Origin: Bacillota bacterium
GTDB lineage: Bacteria > Bacillota > SHA-98 > Ch115
Direction of reading: 5' to 3'
DNA: 40,655 bases
NCBI GenBank assembly: GCA_012842565.1
Contig: DUSO01000093.1
Location: forward strand, 1-40,655
The position numbers and the translations under genes are program-made. Numbering within the stretch: the first letter of the stretch is position 1; each line of letters opens with the position of its first letter. Below are positions 8,115 to 17,166 of this stretch, piece after piece. The notes beneath the pieces were generated by a model, which saw only the letters and a program-made list of their open reading frames with translations, had not been told where the DNA came from and searched no databases.

Positions 8115-8637
8115 CGAGTCCCGCCTCCAGGGCCGACTTGTTGAGCGGGATCAAGTGATGGCGCCGGGGGGGCAAGACTTTGCTCAGAGACTCGATTACG
8201 GCTTCCGGGCTCACCACACCGGTCCTGGCAAGGTAGGCACCCAGGAGCACCATATTGGCGACCTTGAGCTCCCCGAGCCCGTCGGCGATCCTGTTGGCCT
8301 CGACGGCAACCGTTTCGATGTCATTCCGCTCCGGCGTGACGTCGATGATCGAGCAGTCGTAGACCAGTAGGCCGCCCGGCACCAAAAGCGGTTCGAATCG
8401 CCGGAGGGAAGGCTTGTTCATGATGATGATGCTCGTGGGCTCATTTACCAGCGGGGATGCAATCTCCCCGGACGATATCACCACCGAACAATTGGCGGTG
8501 CCGCCCCTCATTTCCGGGCCGTACGACGGGATCCACGATACCTTTTTGCCCTCCAGCATGCCCGCGTATGCCAGGAGCTGGCCCGTGACCAGCACACCCT
8601 GTCCTCCAAACCCTGCGACGATTAGCTCTTCATGCAT
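8104..8637 (-). CDS. vorC: 2-oxoacid:ferredoxin oxidoreductase, gamma subunit
   Basis: This is the gamma subunit of a CoA-dependent 2-oxoacid:ferredoxin oxidoreductase (2-oxoisovalerate or 2-oxoglutarate type). The N-terminus ELIVAGFGGQGVLVTGQLLAYAG is the family signature, followed by SWIPSYGPEMRGGTANCSVVIS. The ATG at 8637 (177 residues) is preferred over an upstream start at 8673 because GGGGGAGGG precedes it and it starts one base after the beta-subunit stop. It is the last gene of the operon, and its 3' end overlaps the GerMN gene on the other strand. No intrinsic terminator is visible at this end, unusual for a convergent pair. Confidence 0.92.
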   Translation of the reverse strand: MHEELIVAGFGGQGVLVTGQLLAYAGMLEGKKVSWIPSYGPEMRGGTANCSVVISSGEIASPLVNEPTSIIIMNKPSLRRFEPLLVPGGLLVYDCSIIDVTPERNDIETVAVEANRIADGLGELKVANMVLLGAYLARTGVVSPEAVIESLSKVLPPRRHHLIPLNKSALEAGLVIS

Positions 8638-8638
8638 G

Positions 8639-9385
8639 TCATGACGCCCTCCCCCGTGATACGAACTCTCCAAGAGGGAAATACGGCTCTAAGTGTTCAT
8701 CTATCCACTTCAATGCCTCCCTGGGCGTCATGCCCCAGGTCGTAGGGCAGGATGAAAGGAATTCAACCATGGCGAACCCGTCGCCCGCCAGCTGGGTTTG
8801 AAACGCCTTCTTCACAGCACGCTTCGCCCTTGCCACGTTGGCGGGACTCGTAGTCGACACTCTCGCGATATAGGCCGCCCCGCCCAGGGTCGCCAGGAGC
8901 TCACATACCTTGATCGGGTACCCGGCCGTTGAGATGTCCCTGCCGCTCTGGGAAGTCGTAGTCCTTTGCCCGGGGACCGTGGTGGGCGCCATCTGCCCGC
9001 CTGTCATGCCATAGACGGTGTTGTTGACGAAGATGACCGTGATGTTTTCTCCCCGGGCCGCCGCGTGAACTATTTCGCCCATGCCGATTGAGGCGAGGTC
9101 GCCGTCTCCCTGGTAGGTAAACACCACCCTGTCCGGCAACACCCGCTTCACCCCGGTGGCCACCGCCGGGGCTCTGCCGTGGGAGGCCTCGATCATGTCG
9201 CAGTTAAAGTAATCATAGGCAAGGACGGCGCATCCCACCGGCGCTATTCCTATAGTGCGGTCCAGCACCCCGAGTTCGTCAATCACCTCTGCAACCACCC
9301 GGTGAATTATCCCGTGAGTGCACCCGGGACAGTAGTGGGTGGGTGCGCTGGTCAGGGCATTCGGCCTGCCGAAGACTTTGCGCAT
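8639..9385 (-). CDS. vorA: 2-oxoacid:ferredoxin oxidoreductase, thiamine diphosphate-binding beta subunit
   Basis: The beta subunit carries the thiamine diphosphate that decarboxylates the 2-oxoacid. CPGC at 19-22 is the start of the family N-terminal motif. The cofactor and magnesium motif is [12 protein letters not shown] with the downstream [12 protein letters not shown]. The 248 residues are typical. The ATG at 9385 is three bases beyond the alpha-subunit stop, with AGGG upstream. Substrate (branched-chain 2-oxoacids versus 2-oxoglutarate) cannot be decided from sequence; the alpha subunit looks most like proteins usually annotated VorB in Clostridia. Confidence 0.93.
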   Translation of the reverse strand: MRKVFGRPNALTSAPTHYCPGCTHGIIHRVVAEVIDELGVLDRTIGIAPVGCAVLAYDYFNCDMIEASHGRAPAVATGVKRVLPDRVVFTYQGDGDLASIGMGEIVHAAARGENITVIFVNNTVYGMTGGQMAPTTVPGQRTTTSQSGRDISTAGYPIKVCELLATLGGAAYIARVSTTSPANVARAKRAVKKAFQTQLAGDGFAMVEFLSSCPTTWGMTPREALKWIDEHLEPYFPLGEFVSRGRAS

Positions 9386-9388
9386 AGT

Positions 9389-10450
9389 TCATACCCTGCC
9401 TTCCACGACTTTGCAGATCTCCCCGTATACTTCCCTGGTCGTAGGTATCATTCCGCCGGCACGCCCGTAAAAATGCACCGGCCGGGTACCGTTCACGGCC
9501 AACCTGACGTCTTCTACCATCTGGCCCATGCTCATTTCTACAGTCAGAAAGGCGCCGGCCCTCGTGGCAAGATCAAAGAGGGCGCCGGATGGGAATGGAT
9601 ACAGGCTTATGGGCCTGAAGAGCCCTGCCTTTACGCCCGCCTTCCTTGCCCTGTCTACGGCCGCCCTGGCCACCCTTGCCGTGGTCCCGTATGCCACGAC
9701 TACCACATCGGCGTCCTCGGTCATGTACTCTTCATGGCGGGTGAGTTCCTGGGATGCCTTCTTATACTTTTCGGCCAGTGCAATATTGTGCTGCTCCAGC
9801 TTTACAGGGTCCAACTCCAGCGAGGTTATTATGTTCCTGGGCCGCCCTTTGGCGCCGGTGGTGGCCCATGGCTTCGGTATATTCCCTGGTTCATAATGGT
9901 CGGGGAACTCAACGGGCTCCATCATCTGCCCCAGCACCCCATCACTCAGTATCATTACGGGGTTACGGTACCTATCGGCGATCTCGAAAGCCTCCATGGT
10001 GATATCCACTATCTCCTGCACCGACCCAGGGCCGAACACGAACAGGTGATAGTCCCCGTGACCACCTCCCTTGGTGGCCTGCAGGTAATCGGACTGTGCA
10101 GGCTGGATGCCTCCGAGGCCCGGCCCGCCCCGTACAATGTTTGCCACCACGCACGGCAGTTCCGCACCGGCGATATATGACAGCGCCTCCTGCATAAGGC
10201 TTATTCCGGGGCTGGAGGAGGATGTCATGACCCTGGCACCGGCGCATGCCGCCCCGTAGATCATGTTGCTGGCAGCAACCTCGCTCTCGGCCTGTACAAA
10301 GACCCCTCCGACCTCCGGCAGCCTGCGCGACATGTATTCCGGCACCTCATTCTGAGGGGTGATCGGATAGCCGAAGAAATACCTGCATCCCGCACGTATA
10401 GCAGCCTCGGCCAGAGCCTCATTGCCTTTCATAAGGACCTTTTCGCCCAA
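9389..10450 (-). CDS. vorB: 2-oxoacid:ferredoxin oxidoreductase, alpha subunit (VorB-like)
   Basis: The alpha subunit contains the pyrimidine-binding half of the thiamine diphosphate site and the transketolase C-terminal-like domain. Diagnostic stretches are the N-terminal KVLMKGNEALAEAAIRAGC, GYPITPQNEVPEYMS, QAESEVAASNMIYGAA, TSSSSPGISLMQEALSYIAG and RGGPGLGGIQPAQSDYLQAT. With 353 residues it is full length. Translation starts at TTG 10450, supported by AAGGGGGG seven bases upstream and by agreement of the resulting N-terminus with family members. It is separated from the ferredoxin gene by 134 bases holding a terminator-like hairpin. Confidence 0.92.
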   Translation of the reverse strand: MGEKVLMKGNEALAEAAIRAGCRYFFGYPITPQNEVPEYMSRRLPEVGGVFVQAESEVAASNMIYGAACAGARVMTSSSSPGISLMQEALSYIAGAELPCVVANIVRGGPGLGGIQPAQSDYLQATKGGGHGDYHLFVFGPGSVQEIVDITMEAFEIADRYRNPVMILSDGVLGQMMEPVEFPDHYEPGNIPKPWATTGAKGRPRNIITSLELDPVKLEQHNIALAEKYKKASQELTRHEEYMTEDADVVVVAYGTTARVARAAVDRARKAGVKAGLFRPISLYPFPSGALFDLATRAGAFLTVEMSMGQMVEDVRLAVNGTRPVHFYGRAGGMIPTTREVYGEICKVVEGRV

Positions 10451-10508
10451 GAGAGCGCCCCCCTTCCAAATTAAGATAGTCGTTCACGACGACTCGTCGC
10501 CGCACGCG

Positions 10509-10539
10509 AAAACGAGGCCGGGCAGAGTCAGCCCCTCGT
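10509..10539 (-). terminator. Terminator-like hairpin inside the vor operon
   Basis: On the minus strand ACGAGG (10539-10534) pairs with CCTCGT (10517-10512), extended by GGC/GCC across a bulge, and the hairpin runs directly into TTTT (10512-10509). It lies between the ferredoxin-subunit gene and the alpha-subunit gene. A 13-bp palindrome (10487-10499) follows before the alpha-subunit start. It may be an attenuator or an RNA-processing point that sets subunit ratios. Confidence 0.45.
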
Positions 10540-10584
10540 CTTCGGTGGAGTTACCGATGATCCTGGTGACGGTAGATCCCTGGG

Positions 10585-10788
10585 CTAACGGTATACTTCT
10601 ATGGCAACGTCCGGGCACATGATAGCGCATATGCCGCAGCTGTTGCACTTTTCCTCTGCCACGAGGGTCGCCGGGTGGTGTCCCCTGGAGTTAAACCGCG
10701 AAGACATCGCGATGGCGCCCCTTGGGCAAAAGCTCATGCACAGCTCACACCCTTTGCACCGTTCCTCGTCAATAATCACTCGTGTCAC
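10585..10788 (-). CDS. vorD: 2-oxoacid:ferredoxin oxidoreductase, delta (2x[4Fe-4S] ferredoxin) subunit
   Basis: The small polyferredoxin subunit passes electrons from the thiamine site to soluble ferredoxin. Two cysteine clusters, CKGCELCMSFCP and CNSCGICAIMCP, give two [4Fe-4S] sites. An ATG at 10854 would yield 89 residues but has no ribosome-binding site and adds a non-family N-terminus. GTG at 10788 is preceded by AAAGAGGG at about 10 bases and gives the usual compact protein of 67 residues (VTRVIIDEERC start). It is the first gene of the vor operon. Confidence 0.88.
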   Translation of the reverse strand: MTRVIIDEERCKGCELCMSFCPRGAIAMSSRFNSRGHHPATLVAEEKCNSCGICAIMCPDVAIEVYR

Positions 10789-10886
10789 TACCCGTATACC
10801 CTCTTTCGTATACAGCACCGGCCCTCCGGGCAATTGCCTTTTGGTTCGGGGCATGGGAGATGCTCTGGCTTGGGCGCTCGCTCTCT

Positions 10887-10892
10887 ATTATA
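10887..10892 (-). promoter_or_regulatory. Candidate -10 element for the vor operon
   Basis: The minus strand reads GGAGGGTATAATAGAG, a perfect TATAAT at 10892-10887. No convincing -35 hexamer is found 16-18 bases upstream (TGGCGG at 17), so activation by a regulator would be needed if the site is real. It lies about 100 bases before the GTG of the delta subunit. Confidence 0.35.
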
Positions 10893-11083
10893 CCCTCCTT
10901 CGAATTCATCCGCCACATCTATAACCTCGCCCGCGTTGATTGAGACATGAGGGGCCGGCGATGTGATTACTACCGGGACGATTGCTCCGGTGAGGATGGT
11001 CGCAGGCAGGGCGCCCGAGAAGTAAACGAGGGACTTGTGGAGGACCGTCCCTACTTCTCCATCGATATCGGATCTACTGCAAA

Positions 11084-11104
11084 GGCCGGCACGCCCAGCC
11101 GGCC
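11084..11104 (-). terminator. Candidate terminator after pnp
   Basis: On the minus strand GGCCGGC, loop TGGGCGT and GCCGGCC form a perfect 7-bp stem followed by TTTGC, about 33 bases after the pnp stop. The short U run makes the call moderate. Confidence 0.5.
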
Positions 11105-11136
11105 CAGGGTTGAGTGCGAGACCTGTAGGTTCCGCG

Positions 11137-13314
11137 CTATTCCGCCCGCCGGAACTGGGGCCTTCGCCTCGCATCATGATGGTCGCGGTATCTCCGGCCG
11201 TGGGGGTCACGGGGGGCTTCAGGCTCCGGGGGAAGGGCCTCTTTGCGGGATAGGTTTATACGCCCTTGCCTGTCTATCTCCGTCACCTTGACGGTTATGG
11301 GATCCCCCACTTTTACCACGTCCTCAACGCGATTCACTCTGGTCCTGTCAAGCTCTGAGATGTGCACAAGCCCCTCTTTGCCGGGCAGGATCTCAACGAA
11401 GGCTCCGAAATTCGCAATCCGCATGACTGTCCCGGTGTAGATCTTGCCGACCTCGACGTCGGCCGTGAGATCCTCTATCATCTTCTTGGCCTTCTGTCCG
11501 CCCTCTGCGTCCACAGAGGCTATGAAGACCTGGCCATTGTCCTCTATATCGATTTTTGCCCCGGTCTCCTCGATTATCTTGCGGATGATCTTGCCGCCAG
11601 GGCCGATCACATCACGGATTTTGTCCGGGGGTATCTCCATTGTTATCATGCGCGGAGCGTATGGTGAAAGTTCCTTGCGAGGCTCGGAGATGACCTCTTT
11701 CATCTTGCTCAGGATAAACAGCCTGCCAACTCTTGCCTGCTCGAGGGCCTTTTCCAGTATATCTTTAGATATGCCCTGTATCTTGATATCCATCTGGATG
11801 GCGGTGACTCCGACCTCCGTGCCGGCTACCTTGAAATCCATGTCCCCCAGGGCGTCCTCGATCCCCTGAATGTCGGAAAGGATGGCTACGGTATCACCCT
11901 CCTTGACGAGTCCCATGGCTATCCCGGCGACAGGCCTTGTAATCGGCACGCCCGCGTCCATGAGGGCGAGCGTGCTCCCGCACACGCTGGCCTGAGAGGT
12001 GGAACCATTGGACTCGAGCACTTCTGACACAAGGCGGATGGTATAGGGAAAGGTCTTTTCGTCAGGTATCACAGGGAAAAGGGCCCGCTCGGCCAGGGCT
12101 CCGTGGCCTATCTCGCGGCGTCCGGCCCCCCGGATAGGACGCACCTCTCCGACGCTGTACGGGGGGAAGTTGTAGTGGTGGATGTAGCGTTTGGATTCTT
12201 CCTCCGTCAGGTCTTCGAGCATCTGCTCCTCCCCGATGGCCCCGAGGGTAAGCGTCGTGAGCACCTGGGTCTGCCCGCGGGTGAAAAGGCCGGAACCATG
12301 TACCCGCGGCAATACCCCGACCTCACATGAGATGGGCCTTATTTCGTCAAGCGCGCGGCCGTCAGGACGGATCTTATGGTTTATGATCAGCGACCTGACC
12401 TCTTCCTTTACGATCTTCTCCAGCACGGTCTTGATGTCTTTCTCATACAGCTCGAACTGGTCCTGGAGCTCTTCCTTGAGGGTGAGTCCTACGTCCTGCT
12501 TTATGGATTCGATCAGCTCTTCACGGGCAAGTTTATCCGGACCCCTTATCGCGTCTCTCAACCGGTCTTGCGCGAGTTCCCGGACGCGCTTTTCGATATC
12601 TGCGTTGACTTCGAAGATCACCACAGGAGCCTTGGGCTTGCCGGCCACTGCCTGAAGTCTTTCCTGCAGGGCGATTATATCCTTTATTGCCTCGTGCCCA
12701 AACATGATGGCATCGATGATAACCGACTCCGGCACCTCGCGGGCCCCGGCCTCAACCATGAGGATGGCATCCTTCGTTCCGGCCACCACAAGGGAGAGGT
12801 CACTGCGCTCGACCTGCTCAACAGTGGGATTGATTACGAATTTGCCATCCACCCTGCCGACACGCACCCCGCCAATCGGTCCCCCGAATGGGATATCAGA
12901 TATGGTGAGCGCGGCAGAGGCACCGATCAGGGCCGGTATGTCCGGGACGTTGTCGTGTTCTACCGAAAGGACGGTGGCCACGATCTGGACGTCGTTGCGG
13001 AACCCTTGAGGGAAAAGAGGGCGGATGGGCCTGTCTATCATCCTGGCGGAGAGTACTGCCGCCTCACTGGGCTTGCCCTCTCGCTTTATCCAGCCTCCGG
13101 GGATCTTGCCGACTGCATAGAGCCTTTCCTCGTAGTCTACCACCAGCGGGAAGAAGTCGATGCCCTCCCTCGGTTCCTTGGATGCGCAGGCGGTGACCAA
13201 GACGACCGTATCTCCATAACGCACCAGCACGGCCCCGTTGGCCTGCCTTGCAACCTTGCCTGTCTCGAGGGAAAGCTTGCGTCCGTAAAGCATCATCTCC
13301 AGGCACTGCTGCAT
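11137..13314 (-). CDS. pnp: Polyribonucleotide nucleotidyltransferase (PNPase)
   Basis: PNPase is a trimeric 3'-to-5' phosphorolytic exoribonuclease. In order: first RNase PH-like domain (about 8-145), helical linker (about 240-320), second RNase PH domain (about 322-545) with the active-site block [10 protein letters not shown] at 490-499, KH domain with GPGG at 571-574, and S1 domain at 623-690. The last 30 residues are Arg/Pro/Asp-rich and not conserved. At 725 residues it is slightly long because of that tail. ATG at 13314 has CAGGAGG ten bases upstream; a second start at residue 7 is possible. It follows rpsO with a hairpin between, the near-universal rpsO-pnp arrangement. Confidence 0.97.
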   Translation of the reverse strand: MQQCLEMMLYGRKLSLETGKVARQANGAVLVRYGDTVVLVTACASKEPREGIDFFPLVVDYEERLYAVGKIPGGWIKREGKPSEAAVLSARMIDRPIRPLFPQGFRNDVQIVATVLSVEHDNVPDIPALIGASAALTISDIPFGGPIGGVRVGRVDGKFVINPTVEQVERSDLSLVVAGTKDAILMVEAGAREVPESVIIDAIMFGHEAIKDIIALQERLQAVAGKPKAPVVIFEVNADIEKRVRELAQDRLRDAIRGPDKLAREELIESIKQDVGLTLKEELQDQFELYEKDIKTVLEKIVKEEVRSLIINHKIRPDGRALDEIRPISCEVGVLPRVHGSGLFTRGQTQVLTTLTLGAIGEEQMLEDLTEEESKRYIHHYNFPPYSVGEVRPIRGAGRREIGHGALAERALFPVIPDEKTFPYTIRLVSEVLESNGSTSQASVCGSTLALMDAGVPITRPVAGIAMGLVKEGDTVAILSDIQGIEDALGDMDFKVAGTEVGVTAIQMDIKIQGISKDILEKALEQARVGRLFILSKMKEVISEPRKELSPYAPRMITMEIPPDKIRDVIGPGGKIIRKIIEETGAKIDIEDNGQVFIASVDAEGGQKAKKMIEDLTADVEVGKIYTGTVMRIANFGAFVEILPGKEGLVHISELDRTRVNRVEDVVKVGDPITVKVTEIDRQGRINLSRKEALPPEPEAPRDPHGRRYRDHHDARRRPQFRRAE

Positions 13315-13379
13315 GAAGTTCCTAGCCTCCTGTATTCACATGTAATGCAACGACTGAGGGGTAACCTGATACACAAATA

Positions 13380-13401
13380 GGGGACCGGCCAGCCGTTCCC
13401 C
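13380..13401 (-). terminator. rpsO-pnp intercistronic hairpin
   Basis: On the minus strand GGGGAACGG (13401-13393), loop CTGG, and CCGGTCCCC (13388-13380) form a 9-bp stem with one A-G mismatch, starting at the base after the rpsO stop. The tail TATTTGTG is only moderately U-rich, so it may act as a leaky terminator or a nuclease site, as known for rpsO-pnp in Escherichia coli. Confidence 0.6.
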
Positions 13402-13671
13402 CTATTTCCTCAACCCTAGTCTGCTCACCAGTGCCCGGTACCTTTCAATGTCCTTCTCCATCAAGTAATTCAAAAGGCGGCGCCGCTGCCCCACCATCTT
13501 CAGGAGCCCCCTCCGGGAATGGTGGTCTTTCTTGTGCAGCCTGAGGTGTTCGGTAAGATCGTTGATACGCTGGGTGAGCAGGGCAATCTGTACCTCCGGC
13601 GAGCCTGTGTCAGCCTCGTGAAGCCTAAAATCGCTTATTATCTTTTGCTTCTCTTCTGACGGCAATGCCAT
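13402..13671 (-). CDS. rpsO: 30S ribosomal protein S15
   Basis: S15 binds the 16S rRNA central domain early in small-subunit assembly. The 89-residue protein is exactly the usual length and shows [22 protein letters not shown] and the conserved [21 protein letters not shown]. The open frame reaches back to 13746, but ATG 13671 is preceded by the canonical AAGGAGGTGGGACGGC and is the true start. The 68-base leader after ribF has a small GCCCG/CGGGC hairpin; S15 often represses its own messenger, but no known binding motif could be confirmed here. Confidence 0.98.
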   Translation of the reverse strand: MALPSEEKQKIISDFRLHEADTGSPEVQIALLTQRINDLTEHLRLHKKDHHSRRGLLKMVGQRRRLLNYLMEKDIERYRALVSRLGLRK

Positions 13672-13739
13672 GCCGTCCCACCTCCTTAATCCATATCCCA
13701 TCCCCTCTTGCCAAGGCGCCCGTCGGAGGGTCGGGCATC

Positions 13740-14714
13740 CTAGCAAGAGGTTTCAAGGCCACGCCCATTGTACCATATCCTGCGAGTCACAGCAAGGATG
13801 TTTCTTGCCGTCATAACGTCCGAGGCGATCTGCCTGGCAAGCTCACCAGGCGAGTGAAACTTCGTCTCATCACGGATCTTTTCAATGAAGTATACTGTGA
13901 TCTCCTTGCCATAGAGGTCCAAGTCCGAATCCAGGATGTGAACCTCCACGGTCTTGTTCTCTTCGCCGAACGTGGGCCTGAACCCGACGTTGGTCACCCC
14001 GGGGAGCATGCGGCCCCCGACTCTTACCTCCACCGTATACACGCCATTTGCCGGCTGCACCATGCCAGGGGGGATCACCAAGTTGGCCGTGGGAAAACCC
14101 AGGGCCCGCCCTCTCCCGTGCCCGGCTATGACTCTCCCGGATATCGAAAATGGCCTCCCCAAGAACGAGATCGCCTCGCGCACGCGCCCGGACGCCAGGA
14201 GATTCCTTATCTCAGTGGAGGCAACAGGCCTGCCGTCCACCAGCGTGGGGGGAACAACGTACGTCTTGAACCCCAGGGATGCCCCCATATTGCTCAAGTC
14301 AGAAGGCGTGCCCCGTCCGCCCGCGCCAAAGGTATAATTATAGCCGACCACCACCGCCCTGGCATTCAACGTCTCCTTGAGGATTTCCTTCCCGAATTCC
14401 TCACAGGACTTGTTCGCAAGCACCATGTCAAAGGGCCAGAATATGAGGAGGTCTACGCCGAACTCCCCTATCAGGCGGATTTTTTCCTGAGGGCTTATGA
14501 TGCTCGGCACATTCTCACCGGTGAGGACAGAGACCGGGTGGCGGTCGAATGTCATTACCACCGCAAGCAGGGATTGCCGCCGCGAGATGGACATGAGCCT
14601 CTGTAACACCGACTTATGACCCAGGTGGATGCCGTCAAACATACCAAGGGCTACAGCGCTCGCCCTGCCCGCCAGGGCGTCCCTTGCCGCCTCTCTTGAA
14701 TACACGACTTCCAT
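13740..14714 (-). CDS. ribF: Bifunctional riboflavin kinase / FMN adenylyltransferase
   Basis: RibF (RibC in Bacillus) makes FMN from riboflavin and FAD from FMN. The N-terminal adenylyltransferase domain shows [10 protein letters not shown] at 24-33, [13 protein letters not shown] at about 123-135 and the later STEIRNLL block. The C-terminal kinase domain shows [11 protein letters not shown] with PTAN at 208-211 and [15 protein letters not shown]. The 324 residues are typical. ATG 14714 has GGAGGGTTTTCG before it. The 80-base gap to truB shows a 5-bp AGCAT/ATGCT inverted repeat but no clear promoter. FAD is needed by TrmFO encoded elsewhere in the window. Confidence 0.96.
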   Translation of the reverse strand: MEVVYSREAARDALAGRASAVALGMFDGIHLGHKSVLQRLMSISRRQSLLAVVMTFDRHPVSVLTGENVPSIISPQEKIRLIGEFGVDLLIFWPFDMVLANKSCEEFGKEILKETLNARAVVVGYNYTFGAGGRGTPSDLSNMGASLGFKTYVVPPTLVDGRPVASTEIRNLLASGRVREAISFLGRPFSISGRVIAGHGRGRALGFPTANLVIPPGMVQPANGVYTVEVRVGGRMLPGVTNVGFRPTFGEENKTVEVHILDSDLDLYGKEITVYFIEKIRDETKFHSPGELARQIASDVMTARNILAVTRRIWYNGRGLETSC

Positions 14715-14794
14715 CGAAAACCCTCCGAGGTCCTGTGTTGATGTATAGCTTACCGCGGTTCATAGAATAAGGTTGAAAGTAGCATATGAGAATG

Positions 14795-15739
14795 CTAACC
14801 CTGGTGCAGGACCCTGTCCGGCCGGATGACAAAACCCCCGGGGACCCTATAAAGCCTCGATATCGCTATGACCGTGTCGCCCGAGGTCAACTTCACCCTG
14901 TCGAGGTCGCATAAACCCCCTACCCTTTCATCGTCTTCTCTAAGGCGGATCGGGGAGCCGTGGGTGGCCGGTCCGACCTCGCTATCCCTGAGCGCTATCG
15001 TCGGTATGTGCCTCAAGGCCTGCGATAAAGGCACGAGAACATCTCCGGCCTTGCCCGACCCCAACATGGCGCCGAGCTCTTCGAGGGTCAAGGAATCTAT
15101 AAGCGCAAACCCGGCGGACTCCGTACGTACCAGGAATGACAGGCAGGCGCCGCAGCTGAGCTCCCGGCCGATATCGTCGACCAGGGACCGTACATATGTC
15201 CCTGTCGAACACCTGATGTCCAGTGTTACGGTATCGCCTGGCTCAATCCATTCGCCAACCGGGCCCCAGTCAAACACGGACAGGCTGAATATCCGGACAA
15301 CCCTGGCCGGGCGCTCGACCGACCTGCCCTCCCGGGCAAGCTCATAAAGGCGCCTGCCTTTATAATGCACTGCCGAGACCATCGGCGGCACCTGCTCGAT
15401 CTCGCCGGTAAAATGATATAAGGCGTCCATGAGCCGGGCCCGGGGGATCCTGAAATCCCGATTTACGGCGGTTACCCTCCCTGACGCATCCATGGTGTCA
15501 GTAGAGATGCCGAAGACCATCTCGGCCCTGTATGACTTTGGTACCTCCTGGAGGAAGGGAAGTATCTTGGTAGCCCGTCCGACCAGCAGCGGAAGCACCC
15601 CCGCCGCATCAGGATCGAGGGTGCCTGCGTGGCCTACTTCCCGTATCCCCAACAACCTCCGGGCGAAGGCGACAACATCATGAGAGGTCATTCCAGGGGG
15701 TTTGATGACTGGCACAACTCCGTCGAAGGCTCGCGGCAC
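14795..15739 (-). CDS. truB: tRNA pseudouridine(55) synthase TruB
   Basis: TruB converts U55 of the T loop of tRNAs to pseudouridine. GHAGTLDPDAAGVLPLLVG at 36-54 contains the catalytic Asp42; the N-terminal VIKPPGMTSHDVV and the GTYVRSLVDDIG block are family hallmarks, and a PUA-like C-terminal region follows. The start is GTG 15739, supported by GGGAGG eight bases upstream. It overlaps the end of nrnA by 52 bases, so translation is probably coupled. Confidence 0.95.
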   Translation of the reverse strand: MPRAFDGVVPVIKPPGMTSHDVVAFARRLLGIREVGHAGTLDPDAAGVLPLLVGRATKILPFLQEVPKSYRAEMVFGISTDTMDASGRVTAVNRDFRIPRARLMDALYHFTGEIEQVPPMVSAVHYKGRRLYELAREGRSVERPARVVRIFSLSVFDWGPVGEWIEPGDTVTLDIRCSTGTYVRSLVDDIGRELSCGACLSFLVRTESAGFALIDSLTLEELGAMLGSGKAGDVLVPLSQALRHIPTIALRDSEVGPATHGSPIRLREDDERVGGLCDLDRVKLTSGDTVIAISRLYRVPGGFVIRPDRVLHQG

Positions 15740-16743
15740 TCGCCCATCCTCCCGCTATTCGCCCCGCCGGGACCGGCATCTTTCAGGGCATTCTCCACGG
15801 CATGCAGGACCTCGGTCCTTGCTCGCTGCATCGGGCCGTCCACCGTGCACCCGGCGGCCATGGAGTGGCCGCCGCCACCGAATAGTAGAGCTATTTGAGA
15901 CACGTCCACGCCTCCGCGCGAACGAAAACCTACGTGTATCCGCCCGTCGAGCCCCTCGCGGAAGAGCAGGGCTATACGGATATCCTTCACCATCCGGGCA
16001 TAGTTAATGAAACCCTCGGTCTCGGCCTCAAGGACCCCAAACCGTTCCATGTCTTCCCTTGAAATCTCGGCCCAGGCCACCTTGCCGTCGATCGTCAGGT
16101 GGAGGTCGTCCAGCACCTTGCCGAGCAGCTTTATGCTGCCGTACGAGCGCGTCTCGAATATGTGTTCGGCTATATGCGACGGTCTCGCGCCAAGCTCGAC
16201 GAGTTCGGCTGCAATGACCAGGCTCGTCTTGGTCGTATTGCAGTACCTGAAGGAACCGGTGTCAGACATGATGGCGGTGAGGATGGATGTAGCTATGTCG
16301 CCCTTCATGTCGACTCTGAGCCCGTCGATCACCCGGTAGACCAGCTCCCCCGTAGCTGCCGCGTCCGGCACCACATAATTATAGTGCCCGTAGCAATTAT
16401 TCGTCACATGGTGATCGATATTCACCACCGGGCAAGACCACCTGGCCACGAGGTCTGACACGGCGCCGAGCCGCTCCATGTCGCTTGCGTCCAGGGCCAC
16501 AACCACCTCGGGACGCGAGCGGACCTCGTCGGGCTTCATTATCTCGTCGGCCCCCGGCAGGAAAGCATATTGGCCGGGGATCTCGTCGGGGCAAACAGCA
16601 AGGACCTTCTTGCCAAGCCTGGCAAGGGCGAGCTTCAACGCCACAAGGGACCCGATAGCGTCACCGTCCGGGCATATATGACAGGCAACTAGGAAACTGC
16701 AGTGATTATTCAGTGCATCTAAGACCTCCGCCAGTCCCGACAT
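15688..16743 (-). CDS. nrnA: DHH-family phosphoesterase, NrnA-type oligoribonuclease/pAp phosphatase
   Basis: NrnA-type enzymes degrade very short RNAs (nanoRNA) and often 3'-phosphoadenosine 5'-phosphate, finishing the RNA decay begun by PNPase. The DHH domain shows CHICPDGDAIGS (His22, Asp26, Asp28), VALDASD and the name-giving DHH at 110-112. The DHHA1 domain ends with LLFGGGGHSMAAG near 297-309. The 351 residues exceed the usual 310-325 through a C-terminal tail that overlaps truB. ATG 16743 follows rbfA after 6 bases. Location between rbfA and truB is common in Clostridia. Confidence 0.92.
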   Translation of the reverse strand: MSGLAEVLDALNNHCSFLVACHICPDGDAIGSLVALKLALARLGKKVLAVCPDEIPGQYAFLPGADEIMKPDEVRSRPEVVVALDASDMERLGAVSDLVARWSCPVVNIDHHVTNNCYGHYNYVVPDAAATGELVYRVIDGLRVDMKGDIATSILTAIMSDTGSFRYCNTTKTSLVIAAELVELGARPSHIAEHIFETRSYGSIKLLGKVLDDLHLTIDGKVAWAEISREDMERFGVLEAETEGFINYARMVKDIRIALLFREGLDGRIHVGFRSRGGVDVSQIALLFGGGGHSMAAGCTVDGPMQRARTEVLHAVENALKDAGPGGANSGRMGECREPSTELCQSSNPLE

Positions 16744-16749
16744 GGCTCC

Positions 16750-17112
16750 TCAAGGTTCCCCTTCCCTTTTCTCTTTTGCTATTTCAGACAGCAGCTGGAA
16801 TATCCTGGCCCCACGGGCGATAGACCTGTCGGGCTTGAAGACGATCTCCGGCACGCGTCGAAGCCTGATCCTCCTGGCAAGCTCGGTCCTGATGAAGCCG
16901 GTAGCGCTCTCGAGTGCCTGGAGAGAGGCCGCCTCTTCCTCCTCGGTCCCCATCAGGCTTACGAACACCTTGGCGTGACTCAGGTCGCCCGAGACCTCGA
17001 CGTCCGTCACGCTGACAAAGCCAAGCCTGGGATCCTTGAGCCCCCTCTGCAGGATGTCGCTGACCTCATCCCTTATAAGCTGTGCCAGTCTATCGGCTCT
17101 CAGCCTTGCCAT
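16750..17112 (-). CDS. rbfA: Ribosome-binding factor A
   Basis: RbfA is a KH-fold assembly factor of the 30S subunit that acts in late 16S rRNA maturation and cold adaptation. Characteristic are the start ARLRADRLAQLIRDEVSDILQRGLKDPRLGFVSVTDVEVSGDLSHAKVF (read in pieces) and the C-terminal VPEIVFKPDRSIARGARI. The start at 17112 gives 120 residues, the normal length, with GCGAGGG and GGTGG upstream; the alternative ATG at 17142 lacks a ribosome-binding site. It follows ylxP after 54 bases. Confidence 0.95.
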   Translation of the reverse strand: MARLRADRLAQLIRDEVSDILQRGLKDPRLGFVSVTDVEVSGDLSHAKVFVSLMGTEEEEAASLQALESATGFIRTELARRIRLRRVPEIVFKPDRSIARGARIFQLLSEIAKEKREGEP

Positions 17113-17166
17113 GGTACCACCAGACCCTCGCTTTCCCTGCATTTGCTCTTGCTAGCTCTGCAATTT

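Larger units (their letters stand above)
10789..11136. other. pnp-vor intergenic region (348 bases)
   Basis: No gene is supported here. On the minus strand a GC-rich hairpin just after pnp (11084-11104) probably ends the pnp transcript, and a TATAAT element at 10887-10892 may start the vor transcript. A 140-codon open frame (10788-11210, minus) crosses the region but overlaps the pnp 3' end, contains the hairpin and has no recognisable family; I treat it as spurious. Confidence 0.6.

Noticed and set aside
10788-11210. A 140-codon minus-strand open frame between pnp and the ferredoxin subunit
   Set aside because: It overlaps the pnp end by 74 bases, runs through the likely pnp terminator, begins with a composition unlike its neighbours and resembles no family I know. 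A profile search would settle it.
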